Below, in pieces: positions 41,832 to 52,311 of a DNA stretch of 64,000 bases. Where the stretch lies: contig NZ_CP036401.1 in NCBI RefSeq assembly GCF_004322755.1, forward strand, positions 6,510,001-6,574,000, in the 5' to 3' direction. This DNA is from Pseudoduganella albidiflava. Its GTDB lineage: Bacteria; Pseudomonadota; Gammaproteobacteria; Burkholderiales; Burkholderiaceae_D. The position numbers and the translations under genes are program-made. Every line of letters starts with the position of its first letter. Positions within the stretch are counted from its first letter, which is position 1. Under the pieces are notes generated by a model. It was not told the origin of the DNA and searched no databases. It was given only the letters and a program-made list of their open reading frames with translations.

Positions 41832-41956
41832 CCGCTTAGTTAAGCGTTGCTCGACACATTGAAAGCGCATGCATTCACCCCAACAGCGAAGGGCTGGGGT
41901 CAGACCCGGCGGGTCTGACCCCAGAATTTGCACTTGGGGTGGGCTTAACTTAACGG
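41832..41956 (+). repeat. Dispersed palindromic element, copy 1 (MITE-like)
   Basis: ~125 bp bounded by imperfect 14-bp terminal inverted repeats (CCGCTTAGTTAAGC ... GCTTAACTTAACGG, two mismatches). The centre is a perfect hairpin at 41896-41922, arms GGGGTCAGACCC and GGGTCTGACCCC around GGC, extended by CT/AG. The copy at 61680-61803 matches it along its length in reverse orientation. Upstream of both copies is AAAAATGGGGACGT in the same direction. It is non-coding and sits between ttcA and the M14 peptidase. Confidence 0.9.
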
Positions 41957-42007
41957 CATCCGGTTCCGTCCCTGTCTTTGCTGCGTTCGATTATTGCCGT
42001 ACCGGCT

Positions 42008-43765
42008 TCAGAACTTCCGGTCCGTGCGATACACCGGATACAGGTTGAACCGCTCGTCCCACGATGCATGCCGCCTGGCGAAGAAGTCCAGCCGGGCACG
42101 CGAGCTTTTCGCGAAGTCCGGATCGTTGTCCAGCCTTTCCTTGAACGCGGCGGCCACGGCCGGGTCCTTCAGCTGTTCGCGCGCCACCTCTTCGGCCACG
42201 TACTCTTCCATGTACTCCTTGCGCTCGAAGGCGGCAGTGAACATGCCCCACGCCAGCAGCGAATCGGCGCCCTGCGGTTCCAGCATCGTCATCACCAGGC
42301 GCGCCTTCGGCTGCGCGATCGGCACGAACAGCGCTCCGGCGCCCACCTCGCGCGCTTCGGTGTTCCACGCCCCTTCCACCGCCAGCATCTGGTGTCCCTC
42401 GAACGATTGGGGCGTCAGCTTCGTCTTCGTTGCGCGGAACGCTTCCACTTCCACCTTGCCCGGCGCGGCGGCCAGCACCTTGAATGCCACGCCGTGCTGT
42501 TTCAGCTTGGCGCCCACGGCGCCGGCCTGCGCCGCCGGCACCAGGTAGCCGCCGGCCGGCGCCTTGATCGTGAAGTCGGGCACGATCTCGTCGCGCAGCG
42601 GCACCTTCCACAGCTGCGGCTTCGTCTCGTCGTATTGCGTCCAGATACCGCCGGAGACATCGGACGGCACGCGCTTGAATTCATAACCGCGGAAGTCGAT
42701 CGTCCGCACCTTGTCGGTGGTCCGGTAGCTGAGCGGGAAGTCCTGCCCTCCCAGCGCGGTGGCGCGCGCATCGGCGGCCAGCGCGGCCTGGCGCCACGCG
42801 GTGCCATGCTTCGCCACCTGGTTCATCACCGACACGATCGTGTTGTACGTGATCTTCACGCGCGTGGGGTAATCCTTCCACGAGTGCGTTTCGACCAGCA
42901 TGCCGAAGCGGTTGCGCAGGTAGAAGTAGCCGGTCGAGAAACGCGCCCCGGACATTTCGTCGACGAAGCCCGATTGCGGTTCATCCGTCCTGGCAAACGA
43001 AATATAGAAGTGCTTCGGATCGGAACCCTGCTGGCGCAGGTCGGCAATCACATTGTCGCGCAGCGCCGTGCCGGCCTCGCGCAATGCCGCATCGCCGCCG
43101 TGCACGGGTTCCACCTGGATCGACACGTCCGGCTCGAACTTCGCGCCATCGGTCACGTGCAGGTCGATGTAGGCCAGCGGGTCCCACTGGTTCACCAGCG
43201 CCAGCATCGCCTGCATCTCGGGCGCGTCGGCCTTCAGGTAGTCGCGGTTCAGGTTGTAGTTCTGCGCGGTCACGCGCCAGCCCATCTCCACCGGCCCGCG
43301 CTGGTTCGGCCGGTTGTTGGGGCCGAAGCGCTCGTGGCCGTCCACGTTGAAGACGGGAACGAACAGCAGCACCTGCCTGTCGAGCGCGGCGCCGGCGAGC
43401 TTGCCGTCGAGTGCATGGCGCACCGCCAGGAAGCCGGCATCCTTGCCGTCGATCTCGCCCGCATGGATACCGCCCTGCACCAGCAGCACGGGAATGTTCT
43501 TCTTCTTCGCCGCGTCGGCGGTGAGCGCCCCGCTCTTCGACACGGCCAGCGCCAGCATCGGCCGCCCCTCCGGCGTGCGGCCGAATTCAAGGCATCGCAC
43601 CGCCTTCGGATACGCCTTCTGGAAGTCCGCGCACAACTCGATCACTTCGTCGTAGCGCCCGGTGGCCTGGAAGCCGGAGCGTTCCGACACGGTGGTGAGA
43701 TCGGGTGCGGCATGGGCAAGCGGCAAGGCGGCGAGCAAGGCAAGCGACAGTGCGGTGCGAATCAT
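42008..43765 (-). CDS. Secreted M14-family zinc carboxypeptidase-like protein
   Basis: 585 residues. Signal peptide MIRTALSLALLAALPLAHA. The M14 zinc site is HAGEIDGKDAG (His and Glu), with the third ligand His in YIDLHVTDGAKFEPD and a Glu in LVETHSWKDYPTR as the catalytic-base candidate. The large C-terminal region (from about residue 330) has no recognised domain but is common in bacterial M14 proteins of this length. It probably trims peptides in the periplasm. Monocistronic, with the mobile repeat beyond its 3' end. Confidence 0.88.
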   Translation of the reverse strand: MIRTALSLALLAALPLAHAAPDLTTVSERSGFQATGRYDEVIELCADFQKAYPKAVRCLEFGRTPEGRPMLALAVSKSGALTADAAKKKNIPVLLVQGGIHAGEIDGKDAGFLAVRHALDGKLAGAALDRQVLLFVPVFNVDGHERFGPNNRPNQRGPVEMGWRVTAQNYNLNRDYLKADAPEMQAMLALVNQWDPLAYIDLHVTDGAKFEPDVSIQVEPVHGGDAALREAGTALRDNVIADLRQQGSDPKHFYISFARTDEPQSGFVDEMSGARFSTGYFYLRNRFGMLVETHSWKDYPTRVKITYNTIVSVMNQVAKHGTAWRQAALAADARATALGGQDFPLSYRTTDKVRTIDFRGYEFKRVPSDVSGGIWTQYDETKPQLWKVPLRDEIVPDFTIKAPAGGYLVPAAQAGAVGAKLKQHGVAFKVLAAAPGKVEVEAFRATKTKLTPQSFEGHQMLAVEGAWNTEAREVGAGALFVPIAQPKARLVMTMLEPQGADSLLAWGMFTAAFERKEYMEEYVAEEVAREQLKDPAVAAAFKERLDNDPDFAKSSRARLDFFARRHASWDERFNLYPVYRTDRKF

Positions 43766-43896
43766 CTACAGGGCTCCGGTGAGGGTCGGATCGACCAATG
43801 AAGAAAAGCGGAACGCGGCACGGATCGCGTGCCGGTCCCGCCACGGCCGGAGCATTATAGACTTACGGCTCGCCACCCACACCGGCCCTCGCTTTC

Positions 43897-46593
43897 CTAG
43901 GAGCCGAAGTGATAATTCAGTTCGATCCAGCCGGTGCGGCCCACCGGGCTGTAGCTGCCGACCGGGTAGTTCGGCCAGCCGGCGGTGGTGTCGGACTTGA
44001 TCCTGTTGGCCACGTTGTTGACGATCAGCGAAACGGTCAGGCGGTCCGTCACGCGGTACACGGCGCTGACGTTGACGAGCGTGGTCGGTGACAGGTAATC
44101 GGTCCACGCGGCGTTGGGGATCTTGCCGTAGCGGGTGGCGAACACCGTGGTGGCCCACGGCCCCACGTTCCAGTTCACACTGGCGGTCAGCTTGTCCGGC
44201 CAGTCCGCGCTTTCAAACGAATGCAGCTCGTCGCTGACCGGGTCGCCGGCGAACTGCCGCGAGCGGCGCGTCACCGTTTTCGAGTAGTTGCCCCGCACCG
44301 TGAACACGCCATGCGCGGCGGTACGCAGCGCATATTTCGCGCTGACGTCGAAGCCGCTGCTGCCCAGCTGCGCGGCGTTGATCGGATTCACGCGGATCTC
44401 GCGGATCTCACCTGGGCGCACCAGCGAATCGGCGGGATAGCGCGTGATGCGGGCCAGCGCATCGACACAGCTCGGGATGTTGATGTCCGCCGCGCCCAGC
44501 CGGCATGCCGCCTCGTCGCGCAGCAGGCGGTCCGCCGACAGGTTCGTCACCAGGTCGTCGATGCGGATGTTCCAGTAGTCGGCCGACGCGTCGAACGCCG
44601 AGCTGGGCGACCAGACGATGCCGGCGCCATACGAACGGCCCCGCTCCGGCTTGAGGTCGCGGCTGCCGTTCTGCACGTAGTCCGCGCCGGGCGACACGTT
44701 GGCGTAGTCGCAGGTATCGAGCGGCTGGCCGGCCAGGCCGCAGCGGTAGTAATCCGTGGTGGACGAGTAATAGCCGGTGCCGCGCGCCTTGTAGATGTAG
44801 TTCATGTCCGGCGCGCGGAAGCTGGTGGCGCGGTTCGCGCGCAGCAGCAGCTCCTTTGCCGGCCGCCATTCGAGCCCGCTGGCATAGGTGGACTTGCCGC
44901 TGGTGCGCCCGGCGAACTTGTAGCGGTCGTAGCGGCCGGCCAGCGTGGCATTCAGGGTCTTCAGGACGGGGACATTTACTTCGGCGCCGGCCGCGTAGCG
45001 GGTGCGCGTTCCCTCCGTCACGTCGCTGCGCGTGGTGACGTTGAAGTAGCCTTCGTTGATGCGCGGATCGGGCACGTTCGAGAAGCCCTGCCGCCCCGCT
45101 TCGGCGACGACGGCCAGCTGCAGCGGCCCGGCCGGCAGCTCGTACAGCGTACCGTTCAGGGTGGCCGACAGCGTATTGGTCCACGACTCGTCCTCGCTGT
45201 GCGACAGGCCCTTGATGACGCCGAATTCGACCGGCGTCAATGGCGTGGCGAGCCGCGCCGGGTCGGGCGTGTAGATCGCCACGCCATCCTCGTCGGTCCC
45301 CAGGCGCGGGCCGAGGAAAAAGCCGTCGATGTTGGCAAGCGCGCGCGGCACGTGGTTCTCGCTCTTGTACCAGGAGGCGCTGTAGCCCGCCTCGTACTTC
45401 CAGCCGGTTCCGGGAATGCGCCCCCGCGCCCCCACCGACGCGGCCAGCGCGCGGTCGGTCCAGGCACGGTTGAACTGCTCCACGCCGCCCATTTCCTCGG
45501 GCGAGATGTAGCGCGTCCACGCTTCGTAGTTGCCGGTGTTCCGGTTCAGGAAGTAGCCGCTGGCGGTCGATTGCGACGTCCACGACAGGCCGCGCGTGTT
45601 GTTCTGGGTGCCGTTATGGCCGGCCAGCACGTCGGCGAACAGCGTGGTGTCCTCGCTCAGTGCATAGGTGGCGCTGCCGTAGGCATTCTTGCTGAGGTTC
45701 CTGGTCTGCACGGTCCAGTACGTGGGCCCCACTTTCGGACTCGCGCAGTACGCTCCGGTACGCGCGGCATAGCGCACGACACTGCCGTCGAACAGGCCGC
45801 CGATCGCATCGCAGGTGCCACCCGGGTCCACGTAGCGGCCGGCGCTGACATTGCGCCGCGACAGCACGTTGGTCGGCGTGCCATCCCGGGTGGCCATGAA
45901 GTCGCGCTGGTAGGCGGCCAGCGGCTGGCGCTCGCTGACCTCGAATGCGAACACGGTATCGAGCTTGCCGAACTGCTGCCCGCCGGTGAACTGCACGCGC
46001 CGGTCGGCGCCGCCGCCGCGCGTGGTGCCGCCAGCCTTGAGGTTGGCGTCGAAGCCGCTGTGCTGCTTTTTCAGGATGATGTTGACGACACCGGCGATCG
46101 CATCGGAGCCGTAGATCGCCGAAGCGCCACCGGACAGGATCTCGATCCTTTCCACGACGGTGGATGGAATGTTGGCCAGGTTGGTGAAGTTGACGGTGCC
46201 TTCGTAGGCGATCGGGAAATCGGCAAGCCGGCGTCCGTTCAGCAGGACCAGCGTGTGGTTCGGGCCCAGCCCGCGCAGGCTGATCGTATTGGCCGATGGC
46301 GTGAAGGTGTTGCCGAAATCGGCGCCCTGCACGAAACCGCTGTTCTGCACCTGGTTGTTCAGCGCATCGAATACGTTCCGGTAGCCCTGGCGGGTGATGT
46401 CCTCGGCGGTGATTACGGTGACGGCCGATGGGCCTTCGATGCTGGTGCGCGGAATGCGCGAACCCGTGATGACGACGGAGGGCGCCGCCCCTTCGGGCGG
46501 CGTGTCAGCCTGCCCCTGCGCCAGCAGGGGCATACCGCAGAATGGGGAACATACTGCGACTGCAATCAGATTTTTGGTCTTCATACTCGGCAT
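43897..46593 (-). CDS. TonB-dependent outer-membrane receptor
   Basis: 898 residues from the ATG at 46593, which has AAGGA 7 nt upstream; an ATG at 46620 is in frame but less supported. Signal peptide MKTKNLIAVAVCSPFCG. The TonB-box-like stretch is VVITGSRIPR, followed by the plug (FDALNNQVQNSGF ... SLRGLGPNHTLVLLNGRR, VERIEILSGGASAIYGSDAI) and a 22-strand barrel ending in aromatic residues (GWIELNYHFGS). The GSRI-type plug is common in receptors for complex carbohydrates, peptides or aromatic compounds; the substrate is unknown. The neighbour on the same strand is the ferredoxin oxidoreductase, separated by a terminator. Confidence 0.92.
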   Translation of the reverse strand: MPSMKTKNLIAVAVCSPFCGMPLLAQGQADTPPEGAAPSVVITGSRIPRTSIEGPSAVTVITAEDITRQGYRNVFDALNNQVQNSGFVQGADFGNTFTPSANTISLRGLGPNHTLVLLNGRRLADFPIAYEGTVNFTNLANIPSTVVERIEILSGGASAIYGSDAIAGVVNIILKKQHSGFDANLKAGGTTRGGGADRRVQFTGGQQFGKLDTVFAFEVSERQPLAAYQRDFMATRDGTPTNVLSRRNVSAGRYVDPGGTCDAIGGLFDGSVVRYAARTGAYCASPKVGPTYWTVQTRNLSKNAYGSATYALSEDTTLFADVLAGHNGTQNNTRGLSWTSQSTASGYFLNRNTGNYEAWTRYISPEEMGGVEQFNRAWTDRALAASVGARGRIPGTGWKYEAGYSASWYKSENHVPRALANIDGFFLGPRLGTDEDGVAIYTPDPARLATPLTPVEFGVIKGLSHSEDESWTNTLSATLNGTLYELPAGPLQLAVVAEAGRQGFSNVPDPRINEGYFNVTTRSDVTEGTRTRYAAGAEVNVPVLKTLNATLAGRYDRYKFAGRTSGKSTYASGLEWRPAKELLLRANRATSFRAPDMNYIYKARGTGYYSSTTDYYRCGLAGQPLDTCDYANVSPGADYVQNGSRDLKPERGRSYGAGIVWSPSSAFDASADYWNIRIDDLVTNLSADRLLRDEAACRLGAADINIPSCVDALARITRYPADSLVRPGEIREIRVNPINAAQLGSSGFDVSAKYALRTAAHGVFTVRGNYSKTVTRRSRQFAGDPVSDELHSFESADWPDKLTASVNWNVGPWATTVFATRYGKIPNAAWTDYLSPTTLVNVSAVYRVTDRLTVSLIVNNVANRIKSDTTAGWPNYPVGSYSPVGRTGWIELNYHFGS

Positions 46594-46740
46594 GGTTGGT
46601 CCTTGTGGGAACCAGATCATACGAAGCGTGTTGCCTTTTTTGAACGAAGCCTTTCGTGATTGCTTATGCGTTGTGCGGTGCTTGCAGGACGATAGGACAG
46701 GTCAGAACGCACCAGGGGAGAAGGAACCGGCCAGAAGAAC

Positions 46741-46765
46741 AAGGGGCACCGCCGGGGTGCCCCTT
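46741..46765 (-). terminator. Terminator after the indolepyruvate oxidoreductase gene
   Basis: AAGGGGCACC-GCCGG-GGTGCCCCTT, a perfect 10-bp stem 8 bp past the stop, followed on the minus strand by TGTTCTTCT, a broken U-tract. Likely the operon end. Confidence 0.72.
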
Positions 46766-46773
46766 GCCGGCCG

Positions 46774-49700
46774 TCAGGCCGCGTGCGGTGCCACGGCCGG
46801 CGCGGGTGTCGCCGCGCGGGGTGGCGTGTGATACGCCGCCAGCAGCGCGGCCTCCTTCTGCTTCGCCGCCTTCAGGTGACGCTCCTTCACGTGGCCATAG
46901 CCGCGGATGTCTTCCGGAATGCGCGCGATGGCCACCGCCGTATCGAGGTTTTCCTTCGCCAGCGTCGGCAGCAGCGCCAGCACGCGATCGCGATACTCGC
47001 CGATCAGCGCCCGCTCCATCTTCCGTTCCGCCGTGTAGCCGAACACGTCGAGCGGGGTGCCGCGCAAGCCCTTCAGCTTGGCCAGCACGCCGAAGGCGCT
47101 GCGCATCCACGGACCGAACTGCTGCTTGACGAGGTGCCCATCCTTGTCCTTCTTCGCCAGCAGCGGCGGCGCCAGATGGAACTTCACCGTGTATTCGCCT
47201 TCGAACATGCCTTCGATCTTCTGGCGGAACGCCGGATCCGTGTGCAGGCGGGCGACTTCGTACTCGTCCTTGTAGGCCATCAGCTTGTACAGGTAGCGCG
47301 CCACCGCTTCCGTCAACCGCTTCGTGCCCAGCGGTTCCTCGGCGCGCCGTACCTGGTCGATGAAGTCCGTGTACTGGCGGGCGTACGCCGCGTTCTGGTA
47401 CGCCGTCAATAGTTCCACGCGGCGGGCAACCAGCTCGTCCAGCGATTGCGTGCGCTTGAATTCGATCACCTGCGCAGGCAACGCCATTTTCGACACGGCC
47501 GCCAGGTCGTGCGCGGCGTAGCGGCCCCAGTTGAAGGCGGCCTTGTTGAAGGCCACCGACACGCCGTTCAACTCGATCGCCTTCATCAGCGATGCTTCCG
47601 ACAAGGGCACGTGGCCTTTCTGGAAGCAGTAGCCCAGCATGAACATGTTGGTGGCGATCGCGTCGCCCATCAGCGAGGTGGCGATATGGCCGGCATCGAG
47701 GAAGTCGACACGGTCTTCGCCACAGGCGCGCACGATTTCCGCCCGCGAGCTGCTGCCGGGGAATTGCCAGTCCGGGTTCTTCACGAAGGCCGCCGTGGTC
47801 GCGCCGGTGGAATTGATCGCGGCCCAGGTGCGGCCCTCGCCCATCCGGGACAAGGCATCGCGGCTGGCGGTGACGATCTGGTCGCAGCCGATCACGAGGT
47901 CGGCGCTGCCGGTGCCCACGCGCGTCGAGTGCAGGTCCGCCTGCCGGTCGGCCAGCCGCACGTGCGACATTACCGGTCCGCCCTTCTGCGCCAGGCCGCT
48001 CATGTCCAGCACCACGGCACCCTTGTTTTCCACGTGCGCCGCTACCGCCAGGATCTGACCGACGGTGACGACACCGGTGCCGCCGATGCCGGTGACGAGG
48101 ATGCCGTAGGGCTGCGCGGTCGATGGCAGCACCGGTGCCGGCAAGGCGGGGACCTCGCCGCCAGCGGCGGCCTTCTTCGGCTTTTTCAGCTGGCCGCCTT
48201 CCACCGTTACGAACGACGGGCAGAAGCCGGACACGCACGAGTAATCCTTGTTGCAGCTCGACTGGTTGATCTGGCGCTTGCGCCCCAGTTCCGTTTCCAG
48301 CGGCTCCACGGACAGGCAGTTCGACTGCACCGAGCAGTCGCCGCAGCCTTCGCACACGGCTTCGTTGATGACCACGCGCTTGGCCGGGTCCGGGTATTCG
48401 TTGCGCTTGCGGCGGCGCCGTTTCTCGGAGGCGCAGGTCTGGTCATAGATCATGGCCGAGACGCCGGGCTTGTTGCGCAGTTCCTTCTGCACGTCCATCA
48501 GCTCCGAACGGTGGCGCACCGTCACGCCGGGCGCCCATGCGTAATCGTCGGGGTACTTGTCCGGATCGTCGGTGACGACGATGATCGGCGTGACGCCCTC
48601 GGCGGCGATCTGCCGCGAGATCATGCCCGGATCGAGCGGACCGTCGAAGGCCTGGCCGCCTGTCATGGCCACCGCGTCGTTGAACAGGATCTTGTAGGTG
48701 ATGTTGACCTTGGCCGCCACCGCTGCCCTGATCGCCAGGATGCCCGAGTGGAAATAGGTGCCGTCGCCCAGGTTGGTGAACACGTGCTGCTCGTTCGTGA
48801 ACGGCGCCTGCCCGACCCACGTCACGCCCTCCGCGCCCATGTGCGTGAAGGTCGACGTTTCCCGGTCCATCCACAGCACCATGTAGTGGCAGCCGATACC
48901 GGCCAGCGCGCGCGAACCTTCGGGCACCTTGGTGGACGAATTGTGCGGGCAGCCGGAACAGAAATACGGCGTGCGGTCGGTCTCGGGATTGGCCTTGGCG
49001 GGCACGTTCTTCAGCACCAGTTCCTTCGCTTCCAGGAAGGCGATGCGTTCCTGGACACGCTTCGCCACCGGATGGCCGGCGCAGTAGTGCGAAATGCGGC
49101 TGGCGATCGCGCGGGCGATCTGCGCCGGGTTCAGCTCATAGGTGGCCGGCAGCAGCCAGTCGCCGTGGCCGCTGCGGTGCTGGTTCGACCATTCCCCCGT
49201 GTCGTCGAACTTGCCGACCACGCGCGGGCGCTGGCCATCGGGCAGGTTGTACAGCTCTTCCTTCAGCGCGTATTCGAGGATCTGGCGCTTTTCTTCCACC
49301 ACCAGGATCTCGTCCAGCCCGCGCGCGAATTCATGCACGCCATCGGCCTCCAGCGGCCACGTCATGCCGACCTTGTAGAGGCGGATGCCGATGTCGGCGG
49401 CAGCCTGTTCGTCGATGCCCAGGTCGGCCAGCGCCTGCCGCGTGTCGAGATACGATTTGCCGGCGGTGATGATGCCGATCTTCGGCCGCGGGCTGTCCCA
49501 GATGATCTTGTTGAGTTTATTGGCGCGGCAGTACGCGAGGGCCGCGTACCACTTGTAGCTGTTCATCCGCACTTCCTGGTCCAGCACCGCGTCCGGCCAG
49601 CGGATGTTCAGGCCGCCCGGCGGCAGCTCGAAGTCGTCCGGCATGGCGATCTGCACGCGGTCCGGATCGAAGTCGATGACGGCGCCGGACTCGATGATGT

Positions 49701-50337
49701 CCGTCACGCACTTCATCGCCACCCACAGGCCCGTGTAGCGGCTCATGGCCCAGCCATGCAGGCCATAGTCGAGGTACTCCTGCACCGAGGACGGATACAG
49801 CACGGGAATGCCGCACGCGGCCAGGATATGGTCCGACTGGTGCGCGGTGGACGAGGATTTCGCCGCGTGGTCGTCGCCGGCCAGAACCAGCACGCCGCCG
49901 TGCTTCGAGCTGCCGGCATTGTTGGCGTGCTTGAACACGTCGCCGCAGCGGTCCACGCCGGGGCCCTTGCCGTACCACATGCTGAACACGCCGTCGTATT
50001 TGGCATCCTGGAACAGGTTGGTCTGCTGGGTGCCCCAGACCGCGGTGGCGGCGAGGTCTTCGTTCATGCCGGGGTGGAACTTGACGTGGTGCGCTTCCAG
50101 GTATTTTTTCGCCTTCACCGCCGTCTGGTCGATCGACGTGACGGGCGAACCGCGATAGCCGGTGATGTAGCCGGCGGTATTCAGGCCGGCCTTCAGGTCG
50201 CGTTCGCGCTGCAGCATCGGCAGGCGGATCAGCGCCTGCGTGCCGGTGAGGAACGCGCTGCCGCGCTCCAGCGTCCATTTGTCTTCGAGGGTGATGTCCT
50301 CTTTGCCTAGCTCCGTACCCTTGTGAGGTGCGTTCAT
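46774..50337 (-). CDS. Indolepyruvate (2-oxoacid) ferredoxin oxidoreductase, fused subunits
   Basis: 1187 residues, the fused single-chain type of aerobic proteobacteria. The N-terminal domain (YITGYRGSPVTSIDQ) and TPP-binding region (GDGTYFHSGILAIRAA, FNDAVAMTGGQ) are seen. The Fe-S segment is near residues 655-705 (CEGCGDCSVQSNC, then SCNKDYSCVSGFCPS). A gamma-type domain follows (GILVTGIGGTGVVTVGQIL). It oxidatively decarboxylates aryl-pyruvates to aryl-acetyl-CoA, passing electrons to ferredoxin. It is 90 bp downstream of hppD on the same strand, consistent with handling aromatic pyruvates from Phe/Tyr/Trp. Confidence 0.92.
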   Translation of the reverse strand: MNAPHKGTELGKEDITLEDKWTLERGSAFLTGTQALIRLPMLQRERDLKAGLNTAGYITGYRGSPVTSIDQTAVKAKKYLEAHHVKFHPGMNEDLAATAVWGTQQTNLFQDAKYDGVFSMWYGKGPGVDRCGDVFKHANNAGSSKHGGVLVLAGDDHAAKSSSTAHQSDHILAACGIPVLYPSSVQEYLDYGLHGWAMSRYTGLWVAMKCVTDIIESGAVIDFDPDRVQIAMPDDFELPPGGLNIRWPDAVLDQEVRMNSYKWYAALAYCRANKLNKIIWDSPRPKIGIITAGKSYLDTRQALADLGIDEQAAADIGIRLYKVGMTWPLEADGVHEFARGLDEILVVEEKRQILEYALKEELYNLPDGQRPRVVGKFDDTGEWSNQHRSGHGDWLLPATYELNPAQIARAIASRISHYCAGHPVAKRVQERIAFLEAKELVLKNVPAKANPETDRTPYFCSGCPHNSSTKVPEGSRALAGIGCHYMVLWMDRETSTFTHMGAEGVTWVGQAPFTNEQHVFTNLGDGTYFHSGILAIRAAVAAKVNITYKILFNDAVAMTGGQAFDGPLDPGMISRQIAAEGVTPIIVVTDDPDKYPDDYAWAPGVTVRHRSELMDVQKELRNKPGVSAMIYDQTCASEKRRRRKRNEYPDPAKRVVINEAVCEGCGDCSVQSNCLSVEPLETELGRKRQINQSSCNKDYSCVSGFCPSFVTVEGGQLKKPKKAAAGGEVPALPAPVLPSTAQPYGILVTGIGGTGVVTVGQILAVAAHVENKGAVVLDMSGLAQKGGPVMSHVRLADRQADLHSTRVGTGSADLVIGCDQIVTASRDALSRMGEGRTWAAINSTGATTAAFVKNPDWQFPGSSSRAEIVRACGEDRVDFLDAGHIATSLMGDAIATNMFMLGYCFQKGHVPLSEASLMKAIELNGVSVAFNKAAFNWGRYAAHDLAAVSKMALPAQVIEFKRTQSLDELVARRVELLTAYQNAAYARQYTDFIDQVRRAEEPLGTKRLTEAVARYLYKLMAYKDEYEVARLHTDPAFRQKIEGMFEGEYTVKFHLAPPLLAKKDKDGHLVKQQFGPWMRSAFGVLAKLKGLRGTPLDVFGYTAERKMERALIGEYRDRVLALLPTLAKENLDTAVAIARIPEDIRGYGHVKERHLKAAKQKEAALLAAYHTPPRAATPAPAVAPHAA

Positions 50338-50427
50338 GGGTTTGTCTCCAATATGTGCTGCTGAAAGCTTCCAGCCGGCGCGCCCTCTGGCGGGGCGCTG
50401 CCGGCTGTGCTGTGGTGGTCCTGCTGC

Positions 50428-51558
<1,131 letters not shown>

Positions 51559-51646
51559 GTGCGTCTCCTTTTATCGAATAGCGAAAAGTATAGGCTTCGC
51601 GGGGGAGAATTAAATTGCAAAGATTTCCCATCGGCGCATGTTTTGA

Positions 51647-51659
51647 GCAATAATATTGC
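51647..51659. promoter_or_regulatory. Palindrome in the hppD / Lrp divergent promoter region
   Basis: GCAATA-A-TATTGC, a perfect 13-bp dyad, 27 bp before the regulator ATG and 88 bp before the hppD ATG. Its AT-rich centre and symmetry fit an Lrp/AsnC-type operator. The position suggests autoregulation and control of hppD. Binding is inferred. Confidence 0.6.
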
Positions 51660-51685
51660 GTTATCAGGCATGCCACGAGGAGATT

Positions 51686-52213
51686 ATGACCAAGATCACA
51701 CTGGACAAGACAGACCGTAAAATCCTATCGATCCTGCAGGAAGATGGCCGCCTGTCGAACCAGGACGTGGCCGAGCAGGTCAGCCTGTCGCCCTCGCCCT
51801 GCCTGCGCCGCATCAAGCGGTTGGAAGAGGAAGGCGTGATCCGCCAGTACGTGGCGCTGCTCGATCCGGACAAGATCGGCCTGGGCCTGCTGGCCTATGT
51901 CAACGTGCGGCTGGAAAAGCACAGCGATGCCGCCGCGGTGGCGCACAGCACGGCCCGCGCGCTCGGTGCGCTGCCGGGTACCGTCTCGCCGCGCGAGGAT
52001 TTCGCCGTGGCCGTGGAAGGCTGGCCGGAAGTGGTGGCGTGTTATGCGATGACGGGGGAAATGGACTACCTGCTGCGCGTGCACGTGGAAGACATGGACC
52101 ACTTTTCGCGCTTCATGATGGCCACGCTGTTGCGGCATCCGGCCGTGCTGGACGTGAAGTCCAGCTTTGCGCTGCAACGCATCAAGGACACGACGGCGCT
52201 GCCGCTGGTCTGA
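51686..52213 (+). CDS. Lrp/AsnC-family transcriptional regulator (divergent from hppD)
   Basis: 175 residues from the ATG at 51686, with GAGGAG upstream; an ATG at 51656 overlaps the predicted operator. Winged helix LDKTDRKILSILQEDG, recognition helix SLSPSPCLRRIKRLEEEGV, then the ligand-binding domain (VVACYAMTGEMDYLLRVHVE). An insertion (RALGALPGTVSPREDFAVAVE) makes it about 15 residues longer than usual. It probably senses an aromatic amino acid or related compound and controls hppD; this is by position only. Confidence 0.88.
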   Translation: MTKITLDKTDRKILSILQEDGRLSNQDVAEQVSLSPSPCLRRIKRLEEEGVIRQYVALLDPDKIGLGLLAYVNVRLEKHSDAAAVAHSTARALGALPGTVSPREDFAVAVEGWPEVVACYAMTGEMDYLLRVHVEDMDHFSRFMMATLLRHPAVLDVKSSFALQRIKDTTALPLV

Positions 52214-52311
52214 CGGCGGCCGCGCGGTGCGCGGAGTTTTCTTTTCGTCATCATCGCTTCATATTCCTTTGCTAGTGTCTGGCGCGTTCATCCAGACCAG
52301 CAAAGGACAAC

